Shown piece after piece: positions 15,160 through 24,354 of a stretch of 64,000 nucleotides of DNA (positions within the stretch are counted from its first letter, which is position 1; every line of letters begins with the position of its first letter). The notes under the pieces were generated by a model. It was not told the origin of the DNA, made no database searches, and saw only the letters and a program-made list of their open reading frames with translations. The position numbers were made by a program, and so were the translations under genes. This stretch comes from Thalassotalea euphylliae. Lineage in GTDB: Bacteria > Pseudomonadota > Gammaproteobacteria > Enterobacterales > Alteromonadaceae. The stretch is taken from positions 3,472,001-3,536,000 of the forward strand of contig NZ_QUOU01000001.1 of assembly GCF_003390335.1 (NCBI RefSeq), read 5' to 3'.

Positions 15160-17670
15160 TTATTCATACCTGAGCGCATGAACAGGATTGCGGCGCGCAA
15201 CCCAAGCGGCATTGCCGCCAACGGTCAGCCAAGCGATCACTAGAGATAAAACGCCAACACCTAGGCAAATTGGTGCAATCCACCATGCATCAATGCGATA
15301 TGGGAATGCTTGCAACCAGGTTAGCATAAAGTAAGTTGCGAGTGGCCAAGCAATAATATTAGCGAGCATGACCGGCTTTGAGAACTGCCATATCAACAAC
15401 TTAACAATATCAGCTACGCTTGCGCCCATCACTTTTCTGATGCCAATTTCTTTCGTACGCCGCTCAACAGTGAATGCCGACAAACCATACAGCCCCAGAC
15501 AAGCAACGATAATTGCCAGCACAGAGAAAGCGAGAAATAAATGGGCAGTGGTTCGCTCATCCTGATACTGGGCAGCCATCATTTCAGATAAAAACTGCAA
15601 ATTGATCGGATGCTGCGGCACATTGCGTTGCCAAATTTCCTCCACCTTGCGCACGAGCGCAGGCAGATCTTGAGTATTAAAAGCAATATTAGCGACTCGG
15701 AAACGCTCTGGGTTAAGCATAAACACAGTTGCGCGAATACCAAATTTCATTGAGCGAAAGTGAATATCTGGTATCACGCCAATCACCCTAAACTGATGGC
15801 TCTGGTTAACTAATGTTTTGCCGATAATGCTTTCAGGGGCACTAAAACCAAGCTTTTTAACCGCAGTTAAATTGAGAATAATACTTGCCTGCAATTTTTC
15901 TTCCTGTGTTTCGGGCGCGTGAATAATGCGATCCGTGCCAAATTCTTCACTAAACAATCGCCCGGCAATCGGTTTAACTTTATAGGCTTCAAAAAAACCA
16001 AAGTCCATGTTGTGATAGTTAAGGAACATTGGCTCGACCACATCGCCATAATCATTTGGCTCAAGTAGCCTAAACTGATCATTATTTTCGTCGTCTTGTG
16101 TTGGAGCTTCCGAGCTAAAGGTCACTGAATTGACTTGGGGTAAGCTAAGCAACTCTTGGCGCAAGCGCTCTGCTCTATCCGCTGCAGTGCGCACGTTAAG
16201 GATGAGTTTATCGTTACTGGTAAAGCCGACATCAGCCATGGTTGAGTATAAGGTTTGTCCATACACTACAACTGTAGCAACGACTAAGGTGATGGACGCC
16301 GCAAACTGCGTGACCACCAAGACACCGCGCATTTTCGCTGAGCTTGCCGACTCACTCGCCTTACTCGCTTTTAAAATATGGCCGGGTAAAAAACGCGATA
16401 AATACAATGCTGGATAAATGCCTGCAAGAATCCCCACCAGAGTAGCAATTGACATAAGTGCCAGCAGCAAGCTTGGATCATCAAACAGTTGAAGTTGCAA
16501 ATTCTTGCCAATAACTTGGTTATAAAACGGCAAAATAAGCTCTGATGCGGCAACAGCAAATAGCAGTGCAACAAACACTAAAATGACAGCTTCACTGAGA
16601 AATTGAACGGCAACCTGTCCACGCGATGCGCCAAGTACTTTGCGCATGGCAACTTCTTTTGCTCTCTTACCCGCTTTAGCGGTCGCAAGGTTCATAAAAT
16701 TAATGCCGGCGATGATCAATACGATCAAAGCAACAATTGAAAAAGTGCGAATTAAGTTAGCATCGCCCATTGGGGATAAGTCCCCTAAATTGCCCGCGTC
16801 TTGTTTAGCATTCAGGTGCAAATCAGTAAGCTTCATCACCTTAATATTGAAAAAGTCAGTAACCTTTCTGTCAGCTGCTTTGTCACCAATAATTTGCTGA
16901 AACATCTGGCCAAATGGGCTCTCATTGTCCAACCAATAGCTAATCCGCTCTTGAAATTGCGCAGCACTCACTTGCGGTTTTAATTTAAAATAAGTGTAAA
17001 CATTTACGCTGGTCCAAGTATCTAGAACATTATTACCTGGCGGAAACAGCGCTGGTTGCAAGTAAAACAACATATTAATATCAAGGTGCGTTTCACTGGG
17101 TAGATCTTTGACCACGCCAGTAATTGCTACGTCAACGGGTCCTTGAGAGCCAACACAGCAGACAGAAAGCGTTTCACCAATAACATCTGTACGGCCGAAA
17201 TATTTATTCGCGAGCGCCTCGGTAATCACTAAGTGCATTGGCTGGCTAAACGAAGACTGACGATCGCCATGAACAAAGGGCAACTGGAAAACGTCTAAAA
17301 AGCTGCCATCGGCCATAGTGATCGCCTCATCAAAAATGTTTTCACCTTTGCGAATAGTTAAATTCCATTGAATCAGCCGAACGCCCGTTTCAACTTCTGC
17401 ACGTGCATAATCTCGCACTGCCTCCATAATGCGACCTGGCGATCTTACGGTTAAAAATGGCTGTCGATCTGGCATGGTATAAGCGGTATGAATACGCACA
17501 ACTTGATCGCTCTGTGGCAACCATTTGTCATAGCCAGTCTCAGCCCTGACAAATAGCATGATCAAAATACAGCTCATTAACCCAACCGCTAAACCAAAAA
17601 TATTGATGGCAGAAAACACACCATTTTTAACGATGTTACGCCATGCTGTTATTACGTAATTTCTAAACAT
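15160..17670 (-). CDS. ABC transporter permease, MacB/FtsX type
   Basis: The 836-residue protein has a duplicated MacB_PCD/FtsX layout: an N-terminal helix (residues ~20-42), a large periplasmic domain, three helices near 310-430, a further helix near 455, a second periplasmic domain, and three C-terminal helices (about 705-820). The repeated EVAMRKVLGAS and EIGIRKVMGAS boxes precede the helix triplets, as usual for FtsX domains. It lies 14 bp downstream of the ATPase gene. It likely exports an unknown substrate or works as a mechanotransmission exporter with the adaptor at 18473. Confidence 0.93.
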   Translation of the reverse strand: MFRNYVITAWRNIVKNGVFSAINIFGLAVGLMSCILIMLFVRAETGYDKWLPQSDQVVRIHTAYTMPDRQPFLTVRSPGRIMEAVRDYARAEVETGVRLIQWNLTIRKGENIFDEAITMADGSFLDVFQLPFVHGDRQSSFSQPMHLVITEALANKYFGRTDVIGETLSVCCVGSQGPVDVAITGVVKDLPSETHLDINMLFYLQPALFPPGNNVLDTWTSVNVYTYFKLKPQVSAAQFQERISYWLDNESPFGQMFQQIIGDKAADRKVTDFFNIKVMKLTDLHLNAKQDAGNLGDLSPMGDANLIRTFSIVALIVLIIAGINFMNLATAKAGKRAKEVAMRKVLGASRGQVAVQFLSEAVILVFVALLFAVAASELILPFYNQVIGKNLQLQLFDDPSLLLALMSIATLVGILAGIYPALYLSRFLPGHILKASKASESASSAKMRGVLVVTQFAASITLVVATVVVYGQTLYSTMADVGFTSNDKLILNVRTAADRAERLRQELLSLPQVNSVTFSSEAPTQDDENNDQFRLLEPNDYGDVVEPMFLNYHNMDFGFFEAYKVKPIAGRLFSEEFGTDRIIHAPETQEEKLQASIILNLTAVKKLGFSAPESIIGKTLVNQSHQFRVIGVIPDIHFRSMKFGIRATVFMLNPERFRVANIAFNTQDLPALVRKVEEIWQRNVPQHPINLQFLSEMMAAQYQDERTTAHLFLAFSVLAIIVACLGLYGLSAFTVERRTKEIGIRKVMGASVADIVKLLIWQFSKPVMLANIIAWPLATYFMLTWLQAFPYRIDAWWIAPICLGVGVLSLVIAWLTVGGNAAWVARRNPVHALRYE

Positions 17671-17684
17671 GTCAACTCCCTCAC

Positions 17685-18365
17685 TTAGGCCGCCCGAGTA
17701 TTTTCGAGCACAACATGGCCATCAAATAAGTTAATGGTGCGTTTGGCGTAATCCGCATGCGCCGGGCTATGAGTGACCATGACGATAGTGGTGCCGCCAT
17801 CGTTCAGCGTGCGCAGCATTTCCATCACTTCTTGACCATGGGCACTATCGAGGTTCCCCGTTGGCTCATCCGCCAAAATAAGCTGCTGATCACCGACTAT
17901 GGCTCGCGCCACGGCAACGCGCTGCTGTTGACCACCAGAAAGCTGGCTCGGCATATGGCCAGCGCGATGCCCAATCCCCACTTGATCCATGATTTTACTG
18001 ACGCGTGCTTTGCGCTCTGCTGCGGGAATCTTGTGATAAAGCAAGGCAAGCTCGATATTTTCCGCCACCGTTAGCTCGTCAATTAAATTGAAGTTTTGAA
18101 AAATAAAGCCAATATGCTTTTTACGTAGACTCGCCAGCTGACCTTCCCGATAGCCAGAGACATCTTCGCCATTAAAGTAATAACGACCAGAACTCGGGGA
18201 ATCTAACATGCCAATGGTGTTTAACAGAGTTGATTTGCCACAGCCTGATGGTCCCATAATGGCAACAAATTCTCCTTGGCCAATTTCAATGTTAACGCCA
18301 TTGAGCGCCAGCGTTTCCACCTCTTGAGTTTGATAAACACGGGATAAATTATGTAGTTTTAGCAT
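17685..18365 (-). CDS. ABC transporter ATP-binding protein, MacB/LolD type
   Basis: The 226-residue ATPase shows Walker A GPSGCGKST near residue 40, the Q-loop FQNFNLIDELTV, signature LSGGQQQRVAVARA, Walker B LILADEPTGNLDS and the switch His in VTHSPAHA. The GNLDS and Q-loop forms are typical of the MacB/LolD/FtsE subfamily, which pairs with FtsX-type permeases such as the neighbour. It drives the permease from the cytoplasmic face. Confidence 0.95.
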   Translation of the reverse strand: MLKLHNLSRVYQTQEVETLALNGVNIEIGQGEFVAIMGPSGCGKSTLLNTIGMLDSPSSGRYYFNGEDVSGYREGQLASLRKKHIGFIFQNFNLIDELTVAENIELALLYHKIPAAERKARVSKIMDQVGIGHRAGHMPSQLSGGQQQRVAVARAIVGDQQLILADEPTGNLDSAHGQEVMEMLRTLNDGGTTIVMVTHSPAHADYAKRTINLFDGHVVLENTRAA

Positions 18366-18472
18366 TGGTTTGTTCCTGTAATACGTTGTAATTTCGTCTG
18401 TTATTTATCTTGGGCAAGCGCTATCGAGCACCCAAGAGCACAAAACATAGGTTGCTTGAGCTATTTACTCGG

Positions 18473-19828
18473 CTATTTACTAGCTAAGACCAGCCGTTCA
18501 ATATCGCGATAGCTGCTGTAAGGACTTGTGATCACTCGCTCACCTTGCTCTAAGCCATCAAGCACTTCGATAAACTGATTATTGCGACGCCCCAAACGCA
18601 CACTGCGCTTAACCGCTTCACTGCCATCATCACTCACCACAAACACCCATTTACCGCCAGTGTCTTGATAAAACGCGCCATTAGGTAACAGTAAGGCTTT
18701 GCTGGCATCGCCTAGCGTGAGTTTGGTTTGTACGGTTTGACCACGGCGAATACCGTTTGGCTGTTCGCCACTAAAGGTAAAGTCCACTTCAAACTGGCCG
18801 TTTTGCACTTGCGGGTATATTTTGCTGATGGTTAACGGATATTGTTCAAAGACTGCGGCTTGCCCTATATCGACGCGGCCAAGGTAGAATTCGTCAATAA
18901 AAGCGGTAACTTTGTAATCGTTGGGTGTATCAATTTGCCCAAGGCGCTCGCCACGGCCAATACTCTGGCCAACTTCAATATTAAAGCCCGAGAGCTTGCC
19001 CGAAACTGGCGCGCGCACCTTCATATTTTCTAAGTTTTCACGTGAAATGGCTAAGTTACTCTCTAAACGCTCACCCGTTTGCTTTAAAAACGCCAGTTGC
19101 GATTCCTGCATACGCGTGTCTGACGCTTGGCTTTCGAGCGTTACCTCGCGCTGATTTTTGTACCACTGCAAGGTATCACGGGTATCATCAAACTGAGATT
19201 GCGAAACCGCCCCACTGGTCACTAATTCCTGCTCACGCGCCACTTGCCGAGTAAGTAATTTGATTTGATGCTCAATATCAATCAAATTGCGTTTGTGGCG
19301 CAGTCGGTTTTGCTCAAGACTAAGCTCAATTGAGCGCATATTGTTAAGCTGCTCTGCCACTCTTGCCTCATTTCCTAGTACGCTAAGTTGCAGGGAAGCG
19401 TTAGACAGCTCGACAATCAAGTCGCCTGCTTCCAGTGCCGCGCCATCTTCAACGAGAATACGCTCTACGCGCCCCCCTTCAATGGCGTCGAGAAATAAGG
19501 TTTTGGCAGGTGCGACTCGCCCCCGCACCGGAATAAAGTCTTCAAATGTGCCACGGCTTACGGCTGAAATCACAACGCGCTGGCTACTGACACTTAACAT
19601 CTTTCCACCTGTTTGCCCGCTAATTCCCGCAAGTAACCAAACAAGAATACCAATGGCAACGCCACCCCACACAAACTTAGGCCAGGGTGATTTCTGTTTA
19701 GCAATTTTGCGATCCATACCAGCGCCAGCTCGCACTTGGCTTGAGTCGGCTTGCGCTTGGCTTGAACCAGCTTGAAGGATTGCCTCTTGTTTGGCCTTTT
19801 TGCTTACGGCTTTTAGTGAATTATTCAT
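18473..19828 (-). CDS. Periplasmic adaptor (HlyD/MacA family) of the ABC exporter
   Basis: The 451-residue protein has a cytoplasmic Lys/Gln/Ser-rich N-terminus, one membrane helix near residues 50-68 (FVWGGVAIGILVWLLAGI), a biotinyl-lipoyl half-motif, a coiled-coil hairpin (about 165-265), a second lipoyl half (VRAPVSGKLSGFNIEVGQS) and beta-barrel domains. The adaptor would bridge the permease to an outer-membrane TolC-type channel, which is not encoded nearby. It is the first gene of the adaptor-ATPase-permease operon, 107 bp before the ATPase. Confidence 0.92.
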   Translation of the reverse strand: MNNSLKAVSKKAKQEAILQAGSSQAQADSSQVRAGAGMDRKIAKQKSPWPKFVWGGVAIGILVWLLAGISGQTGGKMLSVSSQRVVISAVSRGTFEDFIPVRGRVAPAKTLFLDAIEGGRVERILVEDGAALEAGDLIVELSNASLQLSVLGNEARVAEQLNNMRSIELSLEQNRLRHKRNLIDIEHQIKLLTRQVAREQELVTSGAVSQSQFDDTRDTLQWYKNQREVTLESQASDTRMQESQLAFLKQTGERLESNLAISRENLENMKVRAPVSGKLSGFNIEVGQSIGRGERLGQIDTPNDYKVTAFIDEFYLGRVDIGQAAVFEQYPLTISKIYPQVQNGQFEVDFTFSGEQPNGIRRGQTVQTKLTLGDASKALLLPNGAFYQDTGGKWVFVVSDDGSEAVKRSVRLGRRNNQFIEVLDGLEQGERVITSPYSSYRDIERLVLASK

Positions 19829-19983
19829 ATCGCTGTCTTAGTGTTCGTCTTTTGTTTAACTCGCTGATTTAACCTATTGGCTTTAAAGGCTATTTTTACC
19901 TCGACTCATTTACCTAGCGCCATTTTCCTAAAATTACTTTCCTCGAGCCAAGGGGGCACAAGGTGAGTAACTTTTTAGGGGGA

Positions 19984-20000
19984 TTGGCGTAATCCTTGCC
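19984..20000 (+). promoter_or_regulatory. Putative sigma-54 promoter (-24/-12)
   Basis: TTGGC (19984-19988) and CTTGCC (19995-20000) have TGGC and TTGC separated by exactly 7 bp, the required GG-N10-GC spacing. It points toward the NtrC-family regulator gene that starts at 20196. The inner ACG of the consensus is not matched. Confidence 0.5.
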
Positions 20001-20111
20001 CTATCAAGGTTATCGATGTGCTGTAGTACACAACAAGAATCACACCAACAAAACAAGATACTGTTTTAATTAACTTTTTATTTTATACAGTGTGATTTAT
20101 CGTGAAATAAC

Positions 20112-20148
20112 TGTACGTTTTTGAACACTAGGTGTACGTTAATGAACA
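20112..20148. promoter_or_regulatory. Paired operator-like sites (candidate enhancer sites)
   Basis: Two copies of TGTACGTTNNTGAACA lie at 20112-20127 and 20133-20148. Each is an imperfect dyad (TGTAC/GAACA), and they are offset by 21 bp, two helical turns, so they lie on the same DNA face. That is the classic arrangement of paired binding sites for an NtrC-family dimer pair. They sit in the divergent region between the exporter operon and the regulator gene. Confidence 0.6.
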
Positions 20149-20195
20149 GTTTGCAAAGGCAAGATAGCTAAGAGAAAGAAGCCAAAGGAAAACCG

Positions 20196-21602
20196 GTGAA
20201 ACAAAACGCCCAAATTTTAATTGTTGACGACGACCAAGATATTCTGATCGCCGGCAAGTTATTACTCAAACGTAAATTTAGCCATGTCGATATTTGCAAT
20301 CGGCCTGAGCAATTGCCCAGTTTACTGGCCGATAAAGCGTATGACCTTGTCTTGCTCGACATGAATTTTGGCCCCGGCGAAAGCTCCGGCGAGCAAGGGT
20401 TTTATTGGCTTGGTCAAATTCAGCAATTAGCGCCTGATGTGGTAGTGGTGATGATCACTGCGCACGGCGGCGTCGATATCGCGGTCGACGCCATCAAGCA
20501 AGGGGCAACGGATTTTATCGCTAAGCCTTGGCACAATGAAAAAGTTATCGCTACCGTGACCACCGCACTTGAGCTAAAACGCACGCGCCAAGAATCACAG
20601 CAACTCAAAGTTGCTAACCAAGCGTTAGTGCAGGCGACAACAACCGCCAGTGACACCATTATAGGCAGCTCGCCAGCCATGCAACAGGTGCATTCGCTGG
20701 TCAGTCGCGCCGCGCCCACAGATGCCAATGTATTAATTTTGGGCGAAAATGGTACGGGGAAAGAGCTGATCGCCCGTGACATCCACCGCCACAGCCAGCG
20801 CGCCGAGCAAGTGTTTCTTTCCGTGGATCTTGGCGCGATATCTGAAAACCTGTTCGAAAGTGAATTGTTTGGCCATAAAAAAGGAGCATTTACCGGCGCG
20901 CAACAAGATCGTATCGGCAAAATCAAAGCCGCCGAAGGTGGCACGCTGTTTTTGGATGAAATAGGCAACTTGCCGCTGCATTTGCAAGCCAAATTACTAA
21001 CCGTACTAGCGCAGCGCAAAGTCACGCCGCTTGGCAGCAATCATGAAGAGCCTTTTAACGTCCGAATTGTCGCCGCAACCAATGTCAGCAAAGCCAAGTT
21101 AAGCGATGAAAGTTATTTTCGCCAAGACTTGCTGTTTCGCCTCAATACCGTTGAAATCACTTTACCGCCGCTGCGCGAGCGCCATACCGATATTCCTGCC
21201 ATCGCTGCGCATTTTATTGCCCTGTATGGCAAAAAATATCAAAAGCCATCGCTACAACTTAACAATGATGCCAAACAAGCGATCACAATCTATTCATGGC
21301 CGGGCAATATTCGCGCTCTGCGCCATGCCGTTGAGCGCGCCGTAATCTTGTGTGACACAGACACACTAACGCCACAAGACTTTCAACTAACGACTGAGCA
21401 GCAGGCGATACTTCATCAAAGCCCGCGAAATACAGCACCTGAATCTGTTGTTTTGCCTGATGAGTTGAACCTCGAAGCGATTGAGAAAATAGCCATTGCA
21501 CAGGCGCTGAAAAAACATGGCTACAATATTAGCCATACCGCCAAAGAGCTTGGTTTAACGCGCGCTGCGCTGTATCGCCGGATGGAAAAACATGGGCTTT
21601 AA
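20196..21602 (+). CDS. Sigma-54-dependent response regulator, NtrC family
   Basis: The 468-residue protein has a receiver domain with phospho-acceptor Asp55 (LVLLDMNFG) and acidic D11-D13, then an AAA+ domain with Walker A GENGTGKE, the sigma-54 contact loop GAFTGA, Walker B GGTLFLDEIG and the arginine-finger region FRQDLLFRL, then a Fis-type helix-turn-helix (NISHTAKELGLTRAALYRR). Start is GTG 20196 with AAGGAA five bases upstream. It overlaps the kinase gene by 11 bp. The natural targets are the divergent exporter and/or its own promoter. Confidence 0.94.
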   Translation: MKQNAQILIVDDDQDILIAGKLLLKRKFSHVDICNRPEQLPSLLADKAYDLVLLDMNFGPGESSGEQGFYWLGQIQQLAPDVVVVMITAHGGVDIAVDAIKQGATDFIAKPWHNEKVIATVTTALELKRTRQESQQLKVANQALVQATTTASDTIIGSSPAMQQVHSLVSRAAPTDANVLILGENGTGKELIARDIHRHSQRAEQVFLSVDLGAISENLFESELFGHKKGAFTGAQQDRIGKIKAAEGGTLFLDEIGNLPLHLQAKLLTVLAQRKVTPLGSNHEEPFNVRIVAATNVSKAKLSDESYFRQDLLFRLNTVEITLPPLRERHTDIPAIAAHFIALYGKKYQKPSLQLNNDAKQAITIYSWPGNIRALRHAVERAVILCDTDTLTPQDFQLTTEQQAILHQSPRNTAPESVVLPDELNLEAIEKIAIAQALKKHGYNISHTAKELGLTRAALYRRMEKHGL

Positions 21603-23034
21603 ACACTTTTCACTGCGCATTATCGCCCGAACGATTCTGGCGATGGTGTCCTTGCTATTTTTGGTGTTCTTTATCAGCCAGCCGGGTTACCACGCTGCGA
21701 GTATGCTGCTCGCGACACTGGTGGTTAGCCAACTTTTCGAATTAATTCGCTATGTCAACAAAACCAATGGCGAGTTAGTGCGCTTTTTTGATGCCGCCCG
21801 TCACGCGGATTATTCACAGCGCTTTGATTTAAGCAAACTCGGTACTGGTTTTGACGAACTCGGCCAAGCCTTTGGCGATATTCTTGGCCGCTTGCAACAA
21901 GCGAGTAACCAAAAAGAAGAAAGCTTACGTCACTTAAAAGCTGTGGTTGAACACGTACCTGTGCCACTCATCAGCTTGGTGTCTAACCCCAAATGCCCAG
22001 ACGAAAAGAGCACAGACGAAAAGTCAGCAAATCAAAAGCTTACCTTGTGGAACAACAGCGCGCGGCGATTGTTTGGCACACATTCAGTGACTAAACTCAG
22101 CGACCTTGATCAATTTGACACCGATGTTATTCACACCAGCTTTAGTCATCACCTCGCAACCCTCACCCCAGGAGAGCGCTCGCTGATCACGATAAAAATC
22201 GACGACACACCACACCAACTCAGTATTGCCGCAACGGCTATTACCATAGGCCAACAGCAAGAATTATTGATCAGCTTGCAAGATATTCAATCAGAGCTGG
22301 ACGCCGCACAGCTGAGCGCATGGCAAGACCTAGTGCGAGTGCTCACTCACGAAATTATGAATAGCATCACCCCCGTTGCTTCGCTCGCTAAAACAGCCGT
22401 TGATTTAGTGGATGATGTTGCCGAGCAAGTGGCCAGCCAACCAGCGCTAGTGGCTGAGCTTAGCGATATTACTGACGCAGTGAATACCGTTGCCAGACGC
22501 AGTGACGGCCTGATGCAGTTCGTCACTAGCTACCGCCGGTTAACTCGATTACCGCCCCCGAACAAGCAAACTATTTCGCTGGTCAATTTATTTGAAAATG
22601 TCGAGCGACTTGCCTGCCAGCATTGGCCGAGCAAAGGCATTACATACCAGTTTAACGCTTCACCGCCGAGCTTACCCCTTAATGCTGATAACGATATGCT
22701 TGAGCAAGTGCTGATTAACTTGCTGCAAAATGCCGAGCACGCAGTGGCGGGGGTTAGCCAAGCTAATATCACAGTCAATGCCAGCCTAAACAGTCGCGGC
22801 CGCGTGATTATTGAAGTGAGTGATAATGGCATCGGTATCGACCAAGCGATTGCTGAAAAGATTTTCGTACCATTTTTTACCACCAAGCGCGATGGCTCGG
22901 GTGTTGGCTTAGCGCTAACGCGACAAATTATGCTCGCGCACGGCGGCTTTATTAGCTTAGCGAATAAAACATCAAATTCAGCTGTGGTGGCAGAAGCAAA
23001 TCAAAGCGGCAGTATTTTTAGGCTAACGTTTTAG
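21592..23034 (+). CDS. Sensor histidine kinase (NtrY-like)
   Basis: The 480-residue protein has two N-terminal membrane helices (residues ~8-50), a HAMP/PAS-like linker, phospho-acceptor His253 in VLTHEIMNSITP, and a HATPase domain with N-box NLLQNAEHA, G1 DNGIGI and G2 GSGVGLALT. The short loop between the helices suggests that it senses a membrane or cytoplasmic signal. An in-frame DEKS repeat near residue 140 is a small low-complexity insert. Translationally coupled with the response regulator, its evident partner. Confidence 0.93.
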   Translation: MGFKHFSLRIIARTILAMVSLLFLVFFISQPGYHAASMLLATLVVSQLFELIRYVNKTNGELVRFFDAARHADYSQRFDLSKLGTGFDELGQAFGDILGRLQQASNQKEESLRHLKAVVEHVPVPLISLVSNPKCPDEKSTDEKSANQKLTLWNNSARRLFGTHSVTKLSDLDQFDTDVIHTSFSHHLATLTPGERSLITIKIDDTPHQLSIAATAITIGQQQELLISLQDIQSELDAAQLSAWQDLVRVLTHEIMNSITPVASLAKTAVDLVDDVAEQVASQPALVAELSDITDAVNTVARRSDGLMQFVTSYRRLTRLPPPNKQTISLVNLFENVERLACQHWPSKGITYQFNASPPSLPLNADNDMLEQVLINLLQNAEHAVAGVSQANITVNASLNSRGRVIIEVSDNGIGIDQAIAEKIFVPFFTTKRDGSGVGLALTRQIMLAHGGFISLANKTSNSAVVAEANQSGSIFRLTF

Positions 23035-23166
23035 GCTGACTTTTTAGGGTTACTGTTTAAACTTGAGGTTAGTTGATAACAAGCAAGGGGGAGTATTGTA
23101 AAAATACGCAATTTCAGCGTGCACTGTTAAGCTTTATTGCATACCTTGCTTACGGTGGTCACAGCT

Positions 23167-23469
23167 ATGCAGCCGACAGATCCCAATTTGTCCCTTATCG
23201 CTATCTACGCACTTACGCTAGTGTTAATCGTTGCCCTGCTTATTTCCGCGATTGCGGCCATCGTTGCGATTAAAAATGCCCCAGAGGCGGCGTCAAAGTC
23301 ACTTAAAGAGTTCTTCAATGGTGGGAACTCGTTAAAAATTCTGACCGTATTTGCGATTTTAGTAACTGCCGCCTATCTCGCACTAGCAGGTCAATTATCG
23401 GAGGCCGCCATCGCCCTACTCAGCTCGATTGCGGGTTACGTGCTTGGTTCATTAAAAAACGATAGCTAG
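23167..23469 (+). CDS. Small two-helix membrane protein, unknown
   Basis: The 100-residue protein begins MQPTDPNLSLIAIYAL. It has a first helix at residues ~9-33, a short polar stretch with KSLKEFFNGGNS, and a second hydrophobic region with LTVFAILVTAAYLALAG and a C-terminal IAGYVLGSL. A TTG ten codons upstream is possible, but ATG 23167 keeps a compact start with GGTGG upstream. No family recognised. Confidence 0.7.
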   Translation: MQPTDPNLSLIAIYALTLVLIVALLISAIAAIVAIKNAPEAASKSLKEFFNGGNSLKILTVFAILVTAAYLALAGQLSEAAIALLSSIAGYVLGSLKNDS

Positions 23470-23578
23470 GGCATGAATATCATTAGCTCAGAATATTTTG
23501 TCATGCAGCCTTGTATTTTTGCTTCTCAGCCCCTATTTAATTTGCATTCTAACAAGCTGATTTATCACCAATATCGCG

Positions 23579-24346
23579 ATGCGCAACCCTCGAATTTACC
23601 TTAATCAGGCATTAGCCGTGAATACTCAAGTGCAATTATCTGATGATGCCTTAGGTCATGTAGTCAGAGTCTTGCGATTGGGCGAAGGTGATCCAATCAC
23701 CTTGTTTAACGGCTTGCCTAAAGATCAAGCAAGTGGTGACACAGCTCAGCAGCAGTATACTCAGTATCAAGCTAGGCTGGTTAATGTCAGCAAAAAGCAG
23801 GCATTTGCCGAGATTGAAAGCGAGCAAATGGTTAACAACGAGTCGCCGCTTAATATTCATTTAGGGCAAGGTATTTCTCGTGGTGATCGCATGGATTTTA
23901 CCTTGCAAAAATCGGTTGAGTTAGGTGTACAAACTATCACTCCGCTGTTTACCGAACGCTGCGGTGTTAAGCTAACTGGTGACAGGCTCAAGAAAAAGCA
24001 AGAACAGTGGCAGAAAATAGTGATTAGTGCTTGTGAGCAAAGTGGTCGCTGTTTTGTCCCTGAGGTCAAAGCACCGATCAGCCTAGCCGAGTGGCAGGCG
24101 CAGCAAACCGATGCGTTAAAATTAAATTTACACCCACGCGCAGCACATTCAATTATGAGTTTGCCCGTGGAAACTGAGCAAGTGCGTTTGCTGATTGGCC
24201 CAGAAGGTGGGCTAAGCGATGACGAAATCAGCAGCGCCCGCGATGCCGGCTTTACCGATGTATTACTTGGGCCGCGCGTGTTAAGAACAGAAACTGCCGC
24301 GCTTACTGCGATCACGGCATTACAGTGTCGCTTTGGCGATTTATAG
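23579..24346 (+). CDS. rsmE: 16S rRNA (uracil1498-N3)-methyltransferase
   Basis: The 255-residue SPOUT-class enzyme has an N-terminal PUA-like segment (MRNPRIYLNQAL, HVVRVLRLGEGD), then the trefoil-knot SAM site with LLIGPEGGLSDDEI near residue 205 and LGPRVLRTETAAL near 230. It methylates U1498 in the decoding region of 16S rRNA. It sits 8 bp before gshB, a very common gammaproteobacterial pair. Confidence 0.96.
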   Translation: MRNPRIYLNQALAVNTQVQLSDDALGHVVRVLRLGEGDPITLFNGLPKDQASGDTAQQQYTQYQARLVNVSKKQAFAEIESEQMVNNESPLNIHLGQGISRGDRMDFTLQKSVELGVQTITPLFTERCGVKLTGDRLKKKQEQWQKIVISACEQSGRCFVPEVKAPISLAEWQAQQTDALKLNLHPRAAHSIMSLPVETEQVRLLIGPEGGLSDDEISSARDAGFTDVLLGPRVLRTETAALTAITALQCRFGDL

Positions 24347-24354
24347 GAATAAAT

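Noticed and set aside
20032..20046. Minus-strand sigma-54 promoter for the exporter operon
   Set aside because: TTGGTGTGATTCTTGTT has the right spacing but T replaces the C of the -12 GC, so it is too weak to claim.
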